Assembly: GCF_900182635.1 (NCBI RefSeq)
Contig: NZ_FXTD01000001.1
Coordinates: forward strand, 434,001-498,000
DNA length: 64,000 nucleotides
From: Halorubrum cibi
GTDB taxonomy: Archaea > Halobacteriota > Halobacteria > Halobacteriales > Haloferacaceae
Reading direction: 5' to 3'
Part shown: positions 41,125-50,315 of the stretch, piece after piece
Numbering within the stretch: position 1 is the first letter of the stretch
How the letters are laid out: each line of letters begins with the position of its first letter
The notes under the pieces: model-generated
Databases searched by the model: none
The model's input: the letters and a program-made list of their open reading frames with translations, nothing else
What the model was told of the DNA's origin: nothing
Made by a program: the position numbers and the translations under genes

Positions 41125-44100
41125 CCCCGTCCGCCGGATCGACCAGCGCCTCCGCGATCTTCTCGATCGGGTGGGGTGGGGTCTCGGCGGCTCCGTCGCG
41201 GTCGCCGAGTTGCGAGCGACAGGACGCCCCCGGCGCGGTCGCCGTCTCGCCCGGACTCTCGTCGACCTGATCGAACAGGATCCGGCCGATGGCCTTCGAG
41301 AGGTCGTAGTGTTCCGACTCGTAGCCGAACGACCCCGCCATGCCGCAACACGAGGAGTCCAGCGGGTCGACCGCGTAGCCCGCGCGCCGGAGCACGCCTA
41401 CCGCGTGGTGGTCCTTGTCCGTCGCCTTCTGGTTACAGTGGCCGTGGTAGGCCAGCGACTCCTCGGGCGCGTCGAACGCCAGTCGCTCGTCGACCCGGCC
41501 GGCGTCGAGGTACTCCGAGACGCCATAGGCGGCCGCCGAGACCGCCCGCACGTCCTCGCCGTCGAGGAGGTCCAGGTACTCGTCTTGGAACATCACGGCG
41601 TCGGAGGGCTCGACGAAGAGGACGGACTCTCCCTCCCGAACGCGAGAGGAGAGGGCCGCGACGTTCGCCGCCGCGCGCTCGCGAGCCACGTCGAGGAAGC
41701 CGGTCGAGAAGGCCGCGCGACCCGACGGTGCGAGGTCATCGGGAACCTCCACGCGGACCCCCGCGGCTTCCAATACCGCGACGGCCGCCTTCCCGGCCGC
41801 CGGATAGCTGTAGTTCGTGTACGTGTCGGGAAAGAGCACGACGGTGTCCTCGGCGTCCGCGGGTGCGACGGTCGAGCCGCCCCGTGACGCGAACCACTCC
41901 TCGAAGCTCTCGGAGCGGAACGTCGGTAGCTCGCGGTCGGGCGCGATCCCCGCCACTGCGTCCATCACCCTGCGAGCGCCGGGCAGCTTCGCCGCCGCGT
42001 TCGACACCGGCGCGAGCGCGCTCCCGACCGCCGAGAGGCGATCGATGTCGCGAAAGAGCCGCTCGCGGAGCCCCGACCCCTCCTCCTCGTGGTGTTCGTG
42101 TTTCACCTCCGCCTTGAGCTTCGCGAGGTCGACGCCGGTCGGACAGTCGCTCTTGCACCCCTTACACCCCACACAGAGGTCGAGCACCTCCTCCTGGAAG
42201 CGGTCGGAGTGGATCTCCCCCTCGTCGAGGTCGCCGCTGATGGCGGCGCGAAGCATGTTGGCGCGCCCCCGCGTCGTCTGGATCTCCTCGCCGGAGGCCC
42301 GGTAGGTCGGACACATCACGCCCGAGTCGGTCTCGCGGCAGGTGCCACAGCCGTTACACAGTTCCACGAGGTGCGAGAAGCCGCCCTCGTCGTCGAAATC
42401 GAGCGTCGTCCGTGGCTCGATCGACTGGTAGGCCGGCCCGTACCGGAGGTGTTCGCGCATGTCCGTGTCGGCGGCGGTGTCGGGGTAGCCGCGCTCGGCG
42501 GCCGTGTCGCCGTCGACGTAGACGACCTTGCCGGGGTTCAGCCGCCACTCCGGATCGAACGCCGATTTGAGCTCCTGGAACGCGCCCCAGAGCGCCTCGC
42601 CGTACATCTTCGGGTTGAACTCGGTGCGCGCGAGGCCGTCGCCGTGCTCGCCCGAGAACGCGCCGTGGTGCTCCAAGACGAGGTCGGTGACGTCCTCCGA
42701 GATGGAGTGCATCTTCTCGATCCCCTCCTCCTCCTTCAGAGAGAGGATGGGCCGGATGTGGAGGGTGCCGCTGCCGGCGTGTGCGAAGTACGCCGCCGAC
42801 GTGTCGTGGGCCTCGAGCACCGCCTCGAACTCGCCGACGTACTCGGCGAGCTCCTCCGGCGGTACCGACGCGTCCTCGATGAACGGGTACGGCTTCGGGT
42901 CGCCCTCCATGCCCATCAGAAGCGGGATGGCCGCCTTCCGGAGGTTCCAGAGGTCCGCCTGGTCCTCCTCCGTGTACGCCTCGAGGACGTCGAAGGCGTC
43001 GCCCGCCTCGACGAAGTGGTCGTTCGCGTCGGCGACCGCCCCCTCGAAGTCGTCGACCAGCTCGTCGTCCCACTCCAGCATCAGCGCCGCCGCGGCGCGG
43101 TCGGGGATCGGCTCGGCGTACTCCGCGAACTGCGGGGAGCCCGCCGCGAGCCCGAACACCTCGTCGTCCATCAGCTCGACCGCGCTCACCGGGAACTCGA
43201 GGGCCTCCGGGACCGCCCGCATCGCCGCCGGAAGCGAGTCGAAACAGTACAGCGCCAGCGCCGTCTCCTCGGGCCGGGTGACGAGCGACACCTCCGCCTC
43301 GACGACGACCCCGAGCGTGCCCTCCGCGCCGACGAACAGCTTCGAGAGGTTGATGACCGTTTCCCCGTCGTCGTTCTCGTAGACGACCTTGTGGAGGTTG
43401 TACCCCGACACCGATCGCTTGAGCGTCGGATACCGCTTCTCGATCTCCGCCTCGTTCCCCTCGACGAGTTCGCGGACCGTCTCGTACAGCGCCGCCTCCC
43501 GCTCGCCGCCCTCCTCGCCCGCGACGATCGACTCGTACTCCGGCGAGTCGAGGACGACCTCGCGGGCGTGGATCAGGGAGCCGTCCGCGAGCACGACGCG
43601 CAGCTCCTCAGTGTAGGCGTCGGTGATCCCGTACCGGACCGAGTGCGCGCCGGTGGAGTTGTTGCCGATCCCGCCGCCGACCGTCGCCCGCGCCGAGGAG
43701 GCCGGGTCGGGCGCGAACTTCAGCCCGTCCTCGGCGAGCCGGTCGTCGAGGTCGTCCTGGACGACTCCCGGCTCGACCACCGCCCGGCGTTCCTCCGGGC
43801 GGACGTCCAGTATCCCGTCCATGTGCCGCGAGAAGTCCAACACGACGCAGCCCGGTCCGACGGTCTGTCCCGCGAGCGAGGACCCCGCCCCGCGCGGGAG
43901 CACGGGCACGTCGTGGTCGGCGGCGACCCGCATCGTCTCCCGGACGTCCGCGACCGATCGCGGGAAGACGACGCCCGCCGGCCGCGCCGAGTAGATGCTT
44001 CCGTCCGTCGCGTACAGCACCTGCGCGTACTCGTCGAACTCGACCCCGCCCTCGACGCGCTCGCGGAGGGCAGACGCGAGCGCCCGGTAGGCGGGCACGT

Positions 44101-44179
44101 CCGGCCTGTCGTGCCCGAGCGCGGCCGCCGACGGGTCGCCCCCCGCCGGCTCGCTCCCCGATGTGGGGTCTGTTGCCAT
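41090..44179 (-). CDS. FAD-linked and Fe-S D-2-hydroxyacid dehydrogenase (GlcD/YdiJ type)
   Basis: 1029 residues, cytoplasmic or membrane-peripheral. N-terminal FAD_binding_4 domain with VLPRGAGSSLAGQ (about 92-105) and TVGGGIGNNSTGAHSVRYG; an FAD-oxidase C-terminal domain to about 580 with HAGSGTLHIRPI; then a 4Fe-4S pair CNGCGTCRETDSGVMCP (about 606) and CVGCKGCKSDCPTGVD (about 665); then a CCG domain with HGHCNQKA (about 913) and SCCGMAGSFG (about 940). The fusion resembles bacterial YdiJ-type D-2-hydroxyglutarate/D-lactate dehydrogenases. The 3' end is duplicated over the stop. Confidence 0.92.
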   Translation of the reverse strand: MATDPTSGSEPAGGDPSAAALGHDRPDVPAYRALASALRERVEGGVEFDEYAQVLYATDGSIYSARPAGVVFPRSVADVRETMRVAADHDVPVLPRGAGSSLAGQTVGPGCVVLDFSRHMDGILDVRPEERRAVVEPGVVQDDLDDRLAEDGLKFAPDPASSARATVGGGIGNNSTGAHSVRYGITDAYTEELRVVLADGSLIHAREVVLDSPEYESIVAGEEGGEREAALYETVRELVEGNEAEIEKRYPTLKRSVSGYNLHKVVYENDDGETVINLSKLFVGAEGTLGVVVEAEVSLVTRPEETALALYCFDSLPAAMRAVPEALEFPVSAVELMDDEVFGLAAGSPQFAEYAEPIPDRAAAALMLEWDDELVDDFEGAVADANDHFVEAGDAFDVLEAYTEEDQADLWNLRKAAIPLLMGMEGDPKPYPFIEDASVPPEELAEYVGEFEAVLEAHDTSAAYFAHAGSGTLHIRPILSLKEEEGIEKMHSISEDVTDLVLEHHGAFSGEHGDGLARTEFNPKMYGEALWGAFQELKSAFDPEWRLNPGKVVYVDGDTAAERGYPDTAADTDMREHLRYGPAYQSIEPRTTLDFDDEGGFSHLVELCNGCGTCRETDSGVMCPTYRASGEEIQTTRGRANMLRAAISGDLDEGEIHSDRFQEEVLDLCVGCKGCKSDCPTGVDLAKLKAEVKHEHHEEEGSGLRERLFRDIDRLSAVGSALAPVSNAAAKLPGARRVMDAVAGIAPDRELPTFRSESFEEWFASRGGSTVAPADAEDTVVLFPDTYTNYSYPAAGKAAVAVLEAAGVRVEVPDDLAPSGRAAFSTGFLDVARERAAANVAALSSRVREGESVLFVEPSDAVMFQDEYLDLLDGEDVRAVSAAAYGVSEYLDAGRVDERLAFDAPEESLAYHGHCNQKATDKDHHAVGVLRRAGYAVDPLDSSCCGMAGSFGYESEHYDLSKAIGRILFDQVDESPGETATAPGASCRSQLGDRDGAAETPPHPIEKIAEALVDPADGGSTDATAAADD

Positions 44180-44202
44180 ACCGTAACAGGGCGTCGACCG
44201 TC

Positions 44203-44225
44203 GAATAAATCCATCGTTAACGATG
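44203..44225 (-). promoter_or_regulatory. TATA box and 14-bp palindrome upstream of the dehydrogenase
   Basis: GGATTTATTC on the minus strand lies 24-33 nt before the ATG at 44179. Abutting it upstream is the perfect palindrome CATCGTTAACGATG (44212-44225), a candidate repressor or activator site overlapping the BRE position. Confidence 0.6.
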
Positions 44226-44245
44226 ATGACGTATCCTCCGGTCCG

Positions 44246-45172
44246 TCAGTCGCGCCCGACCGGGATCCCGGAGTAGCCGCAGCCGTCACACGAGAGCGTC
44301 TCTCGCGCGCCGAACGCGTACGCCGACAGCGGGGTTCCACAGCGCGGACAGGGATCACCGCCGGAGCGGGGCGGGGCGTACCCGACGTCCGCGACGACGA
44401 TCCGGACGGCGATCTCGCCCTCGGCCGACTCGTCGACCGCGCCGCCCCAGATCACGTTCGCGTCCGTCCCGACCCGCTCGCGGACCGCCGCGATGGCGTC
44501 GGTCGCGGCGGCGATGCTGGTCTCCGGGTCGACGACCACGTCGACGAGGACGGCGCTCGCACCCGCCGGATCGATCCCTGCCGGCAGTCGCCCGAACGCG
44601 GCGTCGACCGCGACCGCGGGCGCGTCGTCCACGTCCCCGCGCTGCGCGACGGTTCCGGTTCCCACCGCGGCGACGCCGGTCGAGAGGGCCGTCCGGGCGT
44701 CGGCCAGGTCGAGGTTGACGAACCCGGGGCGTTGTACCGCCTCGAGGAACGTCCGGATCGCCGCCGCCGGCCCACCGTCCCCCGCGATCAGCGTCGCGTC
44801 GGTCCGTCGGCGCACCGCCGCCAGCGACTCCGGGTCGACCCCCGCCGGCGCGACCGCGACGACGAACGCGTCGAGGTCGGCGAGGCCGGCGAGCGCGTCG
44901 AGGACGCGGTCCGTCTCGAGCGGCGGATCCGCGGCGACCAGCACGGCGGCGACGCCGGCGGCGTCGTCGGGCGCGGAACCGACGGTGTTGCCGCCGGCGT
45001 CGTCGCCCTCGCCCGGATCGGCGTCCCGCCCGGCGACGAGTTCGCGAACCGTCGTGACGCGCGCGCCGGGAAACGCCCCGTTCGGGACGGCGGCGTCGCC
45101 GCCGACCCCGCAGACGACCACGGAGCCGTCGAGCGCGTCGGCCCGCCGCCTGAGGTCCTCGCTCGAGACCAT
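44246..45172 (-). CDS. degenerate FtsZ-like protein with C-terminal zinc ribbon
   Basis: 308 residues. Residues 18-30 (VVVCGVGGDAAVP) resemble the start of FtsZ; residues 148-166 (RPGFVNLDLADARTALSTG) match the FtsZ PGLINxDFADVK region; residues 200-262 (GASAVLVDVVV...DANVIWGGAVDESAEGEIAVRIVV) match its C-terminal domain. The GGGTGTG tubulin signature is missing. Residues 275-301 (CPRCGTPL...LSCDGCGYSG) form a zinc ribbon. It is divergent from pilB-pilC. GTP binding or polymerisation is unlikely; a scaffold role is inference. An upstream ATG at 45241 adds a basic, rare-codon segment I judge non-coding. Confidence 0.72.
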   Translation of the reverse strand: MVSSEDLRRRADALDGSVVVCGVGGDAAVPNGAFPGARVTTVRELVAGRDADPGEGDDAGGNTVGSAPDDAAGVAAVLVAADPPLETDRVLDALAGLADLDAFVVAVAPAGVDPESLAAVRRRTDATLIAGDGGPAAAIRTFLEAVQRPGFVNLDLADARTALSTGVAAVGTGTVAQRGDVDDAPAVAVDAAFGRLPAGIDPAGASAVLVDVVVDPETSIAAATDAIAAVRERVGTDANVIWGGAVDESAEGEIAVRIVVADVGYAPPRSGGDPCPRCGTPLSAYAFGARETLSCDGCGYSGIPVGRD

Positions 45173-45284
45173 CCACCGCGCCGGTTTCGCCCCCGACGAC
45201 AAACCTCTTGGCACTCGAGACGCCCTCGGCTCGGCCGCCATCCACGTTTCAGCATCCCGAAATTAAATGTCAAGAAAAGATAAT

Positions 45285-45294
45285 AGTTATATCG
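45285..45294 (+). promoter_or_regulatory. TATA box of pilB
   Basis: AGTTATATCG, about 40 nt before the GTG at 45333, giving a short leader. An upstream ATG (45267) lies before the TATA box and so cannot be in the transcript from it. Confidence 0.55.
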
Positions 45295-45332
45295 GATCGC
45301 CGGACTCCGGTCGGACAGACGAGCGCAGAGAC

Positions 45333-47747
45333 GTGACGAGTCCAACCCTGCGGATCGGCGGCGGCTCCGGCGGCGACGACGCCTCGGTTCCGGCGCCGGT
45401 CCCGCCCGACGACCCCGAAGCCTGGTACGCCCCGGACGTCCGCGCGCAGTACGAGTCCGCGCCCGGCGTCGTCGCGACGATCCGCGAGCGCGACGGCGGT
45501 CGGTTCGGCTACGACGTCCGCGAACCGCCCCTCGCGCCGGCCGACGAGCGAGCCCTCGACCGGATCAGAGAGCACTTCTCCGCGGTTCGCGGCCGCCGGC
45601 CGCTCACTCGCGCCGGCGCTATCGAGCGGGCGGAGGCGGGCTTCGAGCCGAAGTACGAGCGGGTGCTCGACCGGCTGATCTCGACGACTGCGGCCGCCCG
45701 CCGACGGATCGGCTACCACGCGCTGTGTGAGATCCGGCTCTTCGGCGACCTCACGCCCGTCGCGCTCGACGGTCGGATCGCGGTCGCGGACGTCGGCGAC
45801 GACCGCGAGCTCATCGTCCACACCGACGCGTTCGCCCCGCTCGAGACGGGCGTCGACGCCGATGCCGAGTACGTCGAGCGTGTCGCCGGCGAGCGGCTCG
45901 CGCGGTACGCCGTCGAGTTCGCCGGCTTCGCCGTCGACGTGGTGATCTACCGCGAGCGGCTGCTCGGCTCCGACGCCTTCGAGACCAAGTACGCCGCGCT
46001 CGAGCCCGACCTGCTCCCCGGCGACGAGGCGCTGATCCGCGACTGCGAGCGCCGGATCTGGGAGACGCCCGTCGATCGGCTGATCGACGACCGGACCGCG
46101 TTCGTCGCCGAACACGCCCGCCGGTACCTCTCGCGTCGGCTCGCCGGCGGGTCCTCGCCACGGGGGTGGGTCGCGACCGCCCGGGAACGCGCTCGGAGCG
46201 CCCTCGCCGATCGGGGCCTGGTCGCTCCGAGCGTCGATCCGACCTACGCCGACGACCGGCTCGAGGACCTCGTGTACTACGTGCTCCGCGACTTCGTCGG
46301 CGAGGGCGTTCTCACCGTTCCGATCCGCGATCCGCACCTGGAGGACGTCGAGGCCAACCGCGTCGGCGAGCGCGTGAAGGTCGTTCCCCGACCCGCGGTA
46401 CTGTCGAGCGCGCTGGACGGCGCCGTCGACGACTCGGAGGCCGACGCCGTGGCGGACGGTTCGGCGAGCGCCCGAGACGGGATCGACCCGCTCGCGGGCG
46501 GCGGTCGGATCCCGACGAACCTCGCGTTCACCGACGAGTCGCGGTTCGTGGACGTCGTGACGCGGCTCGCGGCCCGCGACGGCGTGGAGTTGAACGCCTC
46601 CACGCCCTCGGCGAAGGTCAACCTCGACGTCGCCGGCGTCTCGGAGACGGTCCGGTGTGCGGTCGCGCTGCCGGTCATCTCCGCGGACGGCCCGCACGTC
46701 TCGATCCGGAAGCAGGCGCCCGACCCGCTCACGCCGGTCGATCTGATCGCCCGGAACGCGCTCTCGACGGAGCTCGTCACCCTGTTGTGGCTGTTGTACG
46801 AACACCGCGGTGTCGTCCTCTTCGCGGGGCCGACGGGGGCGGGCAAGACGACCCTGATGAACGCCCACATGCCCTTCATCCCCTTCGACGACCGGCCGAT
46901 CTCCATCGACGAGGGGTCCCGCGAGGTGCGGCTCCCTCACGAGACCGGCGTGGCGCTCACAACTCGCGACCACGAGAACGACTACAAGGCCGTGAGCATG
47001 GCGACGCTGATGACGGAGGCCAACTACCTCAATCCCGACGTCGAGGTGATAGCCGAGATCAACACGCCCGCCAGCTTCGAGACGTTCGCCGAGACGGTCA
47101 ACACGGGCCACGGCGTCGTCGGCACCACCCACGCCGCCGACGTGGAGACGCTCGTCAACCGCGCGATCGAGCGCGGGCTCCCGCCGTATCTGCTCCGAGA
47201 GATCGACCTCGTCGTCTTCCCGCGACAGGTCGGCGGCGACCGCTACGTCGCACAGGCGGTCGAGCCGCTCTCGCCCGCCGAGTACGACGCGCTCGACCCG
47301 GCCGCGACGGAGAGCCGGACGGGCGATCCGAAACACGGCGGAGCCGGCCTCGTCGAGCGCGACGACACGACCGTCCACTACAACACCGTCGCGTGGCGCG
47401 ACCCCGCGGGCGGCTTCCGGATGGACGGTGCGCCGACGGCGGACGCCGCGACGTCGTACGCCGACGACCGTCGTCGGCTCCACGCGCTCGCGCGGCTCGC
47501 CGAGCGGACCGACCGCGACCTCGACGCGGTCGAGTCGGAGTTCGCCGCCAAACACCGCTACGTCGAGTACCTCGTTCGGGACGGCCTCGACGACTTCGAC
47601 GAGCTGTTCGAGTTCCTCGCCGACCTCCGGGCCGACGAGGCCGCGACCGTCGAGCGCGCCGCGCGCTCGCTGCGGCGCGAAGCGGGCGGAGACGGACGTT
47701 CCGATGACGATCGCTCTGGAGGCTCCCGGTCCAGGGGCGCGCCGTGA
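45333..47747 (+). CDS. pilB: type IV pilus/secretion ATPase PilB-like
   Basis: 804 residues from the GTG at 45333. The N-terminal 300 residues are a haloarchaeal pilus-ATPase domain (APDVRAQYESAPGVVATIRER, LYEHRGVVL downstream). The GspE/VirB11 core has Walker A FAGPTGAGKTT (about 497-505), Asp box ISIDEGSREVRL, His box ATLMTEANYLNPD and Walker B EVIAEIN. C-terminal extension is acidic/arginine-rich. It powers assembly of type IV-like pili. A 45267 ATG start (826 residues) would add AT-rich, rare-codon leader over the promoter. The stop overlaps pilC by 4 nt (GTGA). Confidence 0.93.
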   Translation: MTSPTLRIGGGSGGDDASVPAPVPPDDPEAWYAPDVRAQYESAPGVVATIRERDGGRFGYDVREPPLAPADERALDRIREHFSAVRGRRPLTRAGAIERAEAGFEPKYERVLDRLISTTAAARRRIGYHALCEIRLFGDLTPVALDGRIAVADVGDDRELIVHTDAFAPLETGVDADAEYVERVAGERLARYAVEFAGFAVDVVIYRERLLGSDAFETKYAALEPDLLPGDEALIRDCERRIWETPVDRLIDDRTAFVAEHARRYLSRRLAGGSSPRGWVATARERARSALADRGLVAPSVDPTYADDRLEDLVYYVLRDFVGEGVLTVPIRDPHLEDVEANRVGERVKVVPRPAVLSSALDGAVDDSEADAVADGSASARDGIDPLAGGGRIPTNLAFTDESRFVDVVTRLAARDGVELNASTPSAKVNLDVAGVSETVRCAVALPVISADGPHVSIRKQAPDPLTPVDLIARNALSTELVTLLWLLYEHRGVVLFAGPTGAGKTTLMNAHMPFIPFDDRPISIDEGSREVRLPHETGVALTTRDHENDYKAVSMATLMTEANYLNPDVEVIAEINTPASFETFAETVNTGHGVVGTTHAADVETLVNRAIERGLPPYLLREIDLVVFPRQVGGDRYVAQAVEPLSPAEYDALDPAATESRTGDPKHGGAGLVERDDTTVHYNTVAWRDPAGGFRMDGAPTADAATSYADDRRRLHALARLAERTDRDLDAVESEFAAKHRYVEYLVRDGLDDFDELFEFLADLRADEAATVERAARSLRREAGGDGRSDDDRSGGSRSRGAP

Positions 47748-49711
47748 GCGGCGGCACGCGGACGTCGGTTCGCGGGGCCGAACCCTCCCTCGGCGACGCC
47801 CGATCCGCCGGGATCGACCGGCTCGTCCACGCGCTGTTCGCTCGCCACGCCGACGACCGCCGCCACGACGTCGACAGGCAGCGCTACCGCGGAGCGGACC
47901 CGTCGACCGACTTCGAGACGTACCTCGCGCGAACGTACGCGCTCTCGTGGATCGCGTGTCTCGCGACGGTTCTTCCGACGTTTCTCGTCGCGTTCGCGGT
48001 CGCTCCCGACGTCTCGGTCGCGCTCGCGTCCGGTCTCGGCGCGCGCGTGTCGCTCGCCGTTCCCGTCGTTCCACCCACTGCGCTCGCGGTCTGTCTATCG
48101 GCCGCCGCGGGACTTCTGGTCAAGCGGGCGACGGTCCGCGCCGGGGGGCTCTATCTCCGGTGGCTGGTGTCCGCGCGTCGGACGCGGATCGAGCGGACGC
48201 TCCCCGGCGCGGTCAGGTACCTCGACGCGCTCTCCTCGGGGAGCGACGACGCCCGCACCCTGATCGCGAAGGTCGCCGAGAACGACGCCTACGGCGGCGC
48301 GGCCGTGTCGTTCCGGAAGGCGCTCAACGCGGCGCGGCTCACGGGGAGCCTCGACGCCGGACTCCGCCGCGTCGCCCGCGACACGCCCTCGCGGGATCTC
48401 CTCGCCCCGTTCCTGCTCAAGTTTCGCCAGCACGTCTCGGCCGGCGACGAGGCGCTCGCGGAGTTCCTCCGGACCGAGAGCCGCCTGCTCGCGCACCGGC
48501 AGGAACACGCCCGGACCCGGGCGCGGCGGTACCTGAAACCGATCGCGGAGCTGTTCGTGCTCGTGCTCGTGTTGCCGGCGCTGCTCGTCGTCGCCGTCAC
48601 GGTGACGAGCGTGTTCGCGCCCGACCTCTCGCGGCTGGTCGACACGCCGGTCGGGACCGTCTCGCCGCGCGCGGTCGCCGTCTACGCCTCCGTCGGGTTC
48701 CTGCTCGCGGTCGGGCTCGTCGGCATCGCCGCCACCGGCGCGCTCCGACCCGTCGACTCCCGCACGAGTTATCGACGCCCGAGGGGCGTCCGCGGGACGC
48801 TCGCGTCCGCGCCGTCGAACCCTGCGAGCGCGTCGGCCGTCGCGACCGTCCCCGCGGCGGTCGCGGCCGGCTGGCTCGCGTACGCGGGGTACCCGCTCGT
48901 GAACGTCTCGCTCCTGGCGTACGTCGCGTTCGCGCTCCCCGTCGGGCTCGTCGCCGCCCGTCGCGGCCGGATCGACGACGCGAAGGACCGCCGGGTCGCC
49001 GACTTCGTCTACGCGGTCTCCACGCACGCCTCCGTCGGCCGCCCGTTCCCCGAGGCGGTCGCGACCGCGGCCCGCGAGACGGATCTCGGGGTGTTGCGCG
49101 ACGACGTCGCCGACCTCGCGTTCAACCTCTCTCTTACGACCACCGGAGACGGCGGGGCGGCCGACGGCGACGCTCTCGGCGCGAGTGGCTCCGGGATCGA
49201 CGCGCCGACCGCCGGCAGCGACGTGCGCGCCGCGGCCCTCGACCGCTTCGTCGCCCGCGTCGGGACGCCGCTCGCCGCCCGGACCGTCGGGCTGGTCGCC
49301 GGGGCGTTGAACGCCGGGAGCACCGTCGACGAGGTGTTCGAGACGCTCCAAGTCGAGGTCGACCGGCTGACCCACGAGAAGCGGGCGCTCCGCGGCGCGA
49401 TGCGCCGCTACGTCGTGGTCGGCTGGGTCGCGGCGCTGTCGGTCGCCGGCGCGGTCGCCGCGATCAACGCGGGGGTGATGGAGACGGACCGCCTGCTCGC
49501 GCTCGCGGCCGCGCTCGACGCGCCCTTCGATCCCGAACTGGTCCATCCCGAACTCGAACGGTTCCGCCTCTACGTGGTCGCGCAGGCGACGATGCTCGCG
49601 TCGGGGTGGTTCGCGGGAGCCGCCGCGCGCGGCAGGTACGGGGCACTCCTCCACTCCGGCGTGCTCGTGGCGGCCTGTTACGTCGGGTTCGTCGCGATCG
49701 GACAGATCTGA
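47744..49711 (+). CDS. pilC: type IV pilus membrane platform protein PilC-like (TadC/GspF family)
   Basis: 655 residues with two T2SSF domains. Domain 1 (about 130-270) has LPGAVRYLDALSSGSDDARTLI and KALNAARLTGSLDAGLRRVARDTPSRDLL; domain 2 (about 400-600) has RVADFVYAVSTHASVGRPFPEAV and LVAGALNAGSTVDEVFETLQVEV. At least eight transmembrane helices. The partner of pilB. No pilin gene with a class III signal follows in the window, so the pilin must be elsewhere. Confidence 0.92.
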   Translation: MSGGTRTSVRGAEPSLGDARSAGIDRLVHALFARHADDRRHDVDRQRYRGADPSTDFETYLARTYALSWIACLATVLPTFLVAFAVAPDVSVALASGLGARVSLAVPVVPPTALAVCLSAAAGLLVKRATVRAGGLYLRWLVSARRTRIERTLPGAVRYLDALSSGSDDARTLIAKVAENDAYGGAAVSFRKALNAARLTGSLDAGLRRVARDTPSRDLLAPFLLKFRQHVSAGDEALAEFLRTESRLLAHRQEHARTRARRYLKPIAELFVLVLVLPALLVVAVTVTSVFAPDLSRLVDTPVGTVSPRAVAVYASVGFLLAVGLVGIAATGALRPVDSRTSYRRPRGVRGTLASAPSNPASASAVATVPAAVAAGWLAYAGYPLVNVSLLAYVAFALPVGLVAARRGRIDDAKDRRVADFVYAVSTHASVGRPFPEAVATAARETDLGVLRDDVADLAFNLSLTTTGDGGAADGDALGASGSGIDAPTAGSDVRAAALDRFVARVGTPLAARTVGLVAGALNAGSTVDEVFETLQVEVDRLTHEKRALRGAMRRYVVVGWVAALSVAGAVAAINAGVMETDRLLALAAALDAPFDPELVHPELERFRLYVVAQATMLASGWFAGAAARGRYGALLHSGVLVAACYVGFVAIGQI

Positions 49712-49753
49712 GCGGCTCGATGACTCCGGCGGGAGGCGCCGGCGGGTCCGCGT

Positions 49754-50206
49754 TCAGGGCTCCATCGACCGCTCGATCCGCGTCGTGAACCGTTCCGGAT
49801 CGAGCCGGTAGAACGCGAACGCCACCTCGCTCGTGGGCTCGCCGAAGACGTCGACGATCGGTATCCTGCCGGTTCGCTCCAGCCCCTCGATGGTCTCGGC
49901 AGACACGGACTCGTCCGTCGTCGACACCAGCCGGCCGCTCGCCGCGACGCTCCGCCACCGGCCGTCGCGCTCGCCGTACGTCACGAACGTCGCCGCGCGG
50001 TCGTCGAGGTCGCCTTTCGCCCGATCCGGGCCCACCGAGAGCCGGAAGTAGAGGACGGACTCGACCGGGTCGTATCCGTACGAGACCGGGACGCTGTGGG
50101 GCGGTTCGCCCTCGGGCGTCGCGAGCGAGATGACGCCGGTCCCGGACCGCCCGAGGAACTCGTCGCGCTCGTCGTCGTCCATGCGGACCGTGTCGATGTC
50201 GCTCAT
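49754..50206 (-). CDS. pyridoxamine 5'-phosphate oxidase-like flavin-binding protein
   Basis: 150 residues with a split beta-barrel: RDEFLGRSGTGVISLATPEGEPPHSVPVSYGYDP, then SVLYFRLSVGPDRAKGDLDDRAATFVTYGERDGRWRSVAASGRL. Such proteins bind FMN, F420 or heme; the cofactor cannot be decided here. Start MSDIDTVRMDDDERDEF. Its stop is 43 nt from the pilC stop (convergent). Confidence 0.88.
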   Translation of the reverse strand: MSDIDTVRMDDDERDEFLGRSGTGVISLATPEGEPPHSVPVSYGYDPVESVLYFRLSVGPDRAKGDLDDRAATFVTYGERDGRWRSVAASGRLVSTTDESVSAETIEGLERTGRIPIVDVFGEPTSEVAFAFYRLDPERFTTRIERSMEP

Positions 50207-50282
50207 ACCCCCGATTACGGTGTCCGTCACCATATAGCTCCGTTACGATCCGACTAGCTCCGTTGCGGTCGCCCCGACCGCA

Positions 50283-50308
50283 ACCTATATTGTTCAAAAG
50301 ACACAATA
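50283..50308 (+). promoter_or_regulatory. TATA box and TATTGT-ACAATA inverted repeat of the thioredoxin gene
   Basis: ACCTATATT at 50283-50291 is 25-33 nt before the ATG. The perfect inverted repeat TATTGT-N9-ACAATA (50288-50308) overlaps it and would let a dimeric regulator block or replace TFB/TBP. Confidence 0.6.
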
Positions 50309-50315
50309 TCGGCCC

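Noticed and set aside
45173-45241. Upstream ATG as the start of the FtsZ-like gene
   Set aside because: Adds a basic segment with AGG, AGA, CCA and TCT codons, unlike the acidic protein that follows.
42089-45283. 1064-codon plus-strand frame opposite the dehydrogenase and FtsZ-like genes
   Set aside because: Spans two real genes and their intergenic region with no domain; typical high-GC antisense frame.
45267-45332. Upstream ATG as the pilB start
   Set aside because: It lies before the best TATA box and its codons are AT-rich and rare for this genome; the GTG at 45333 fits a short leader.
45270-48074. 934-codon minus-strand frame opposite pilB
   Set aside because: Covers the pilB promoter and runs into pilC; composition is arginine-rich, and pilB has clear Walker motifs.
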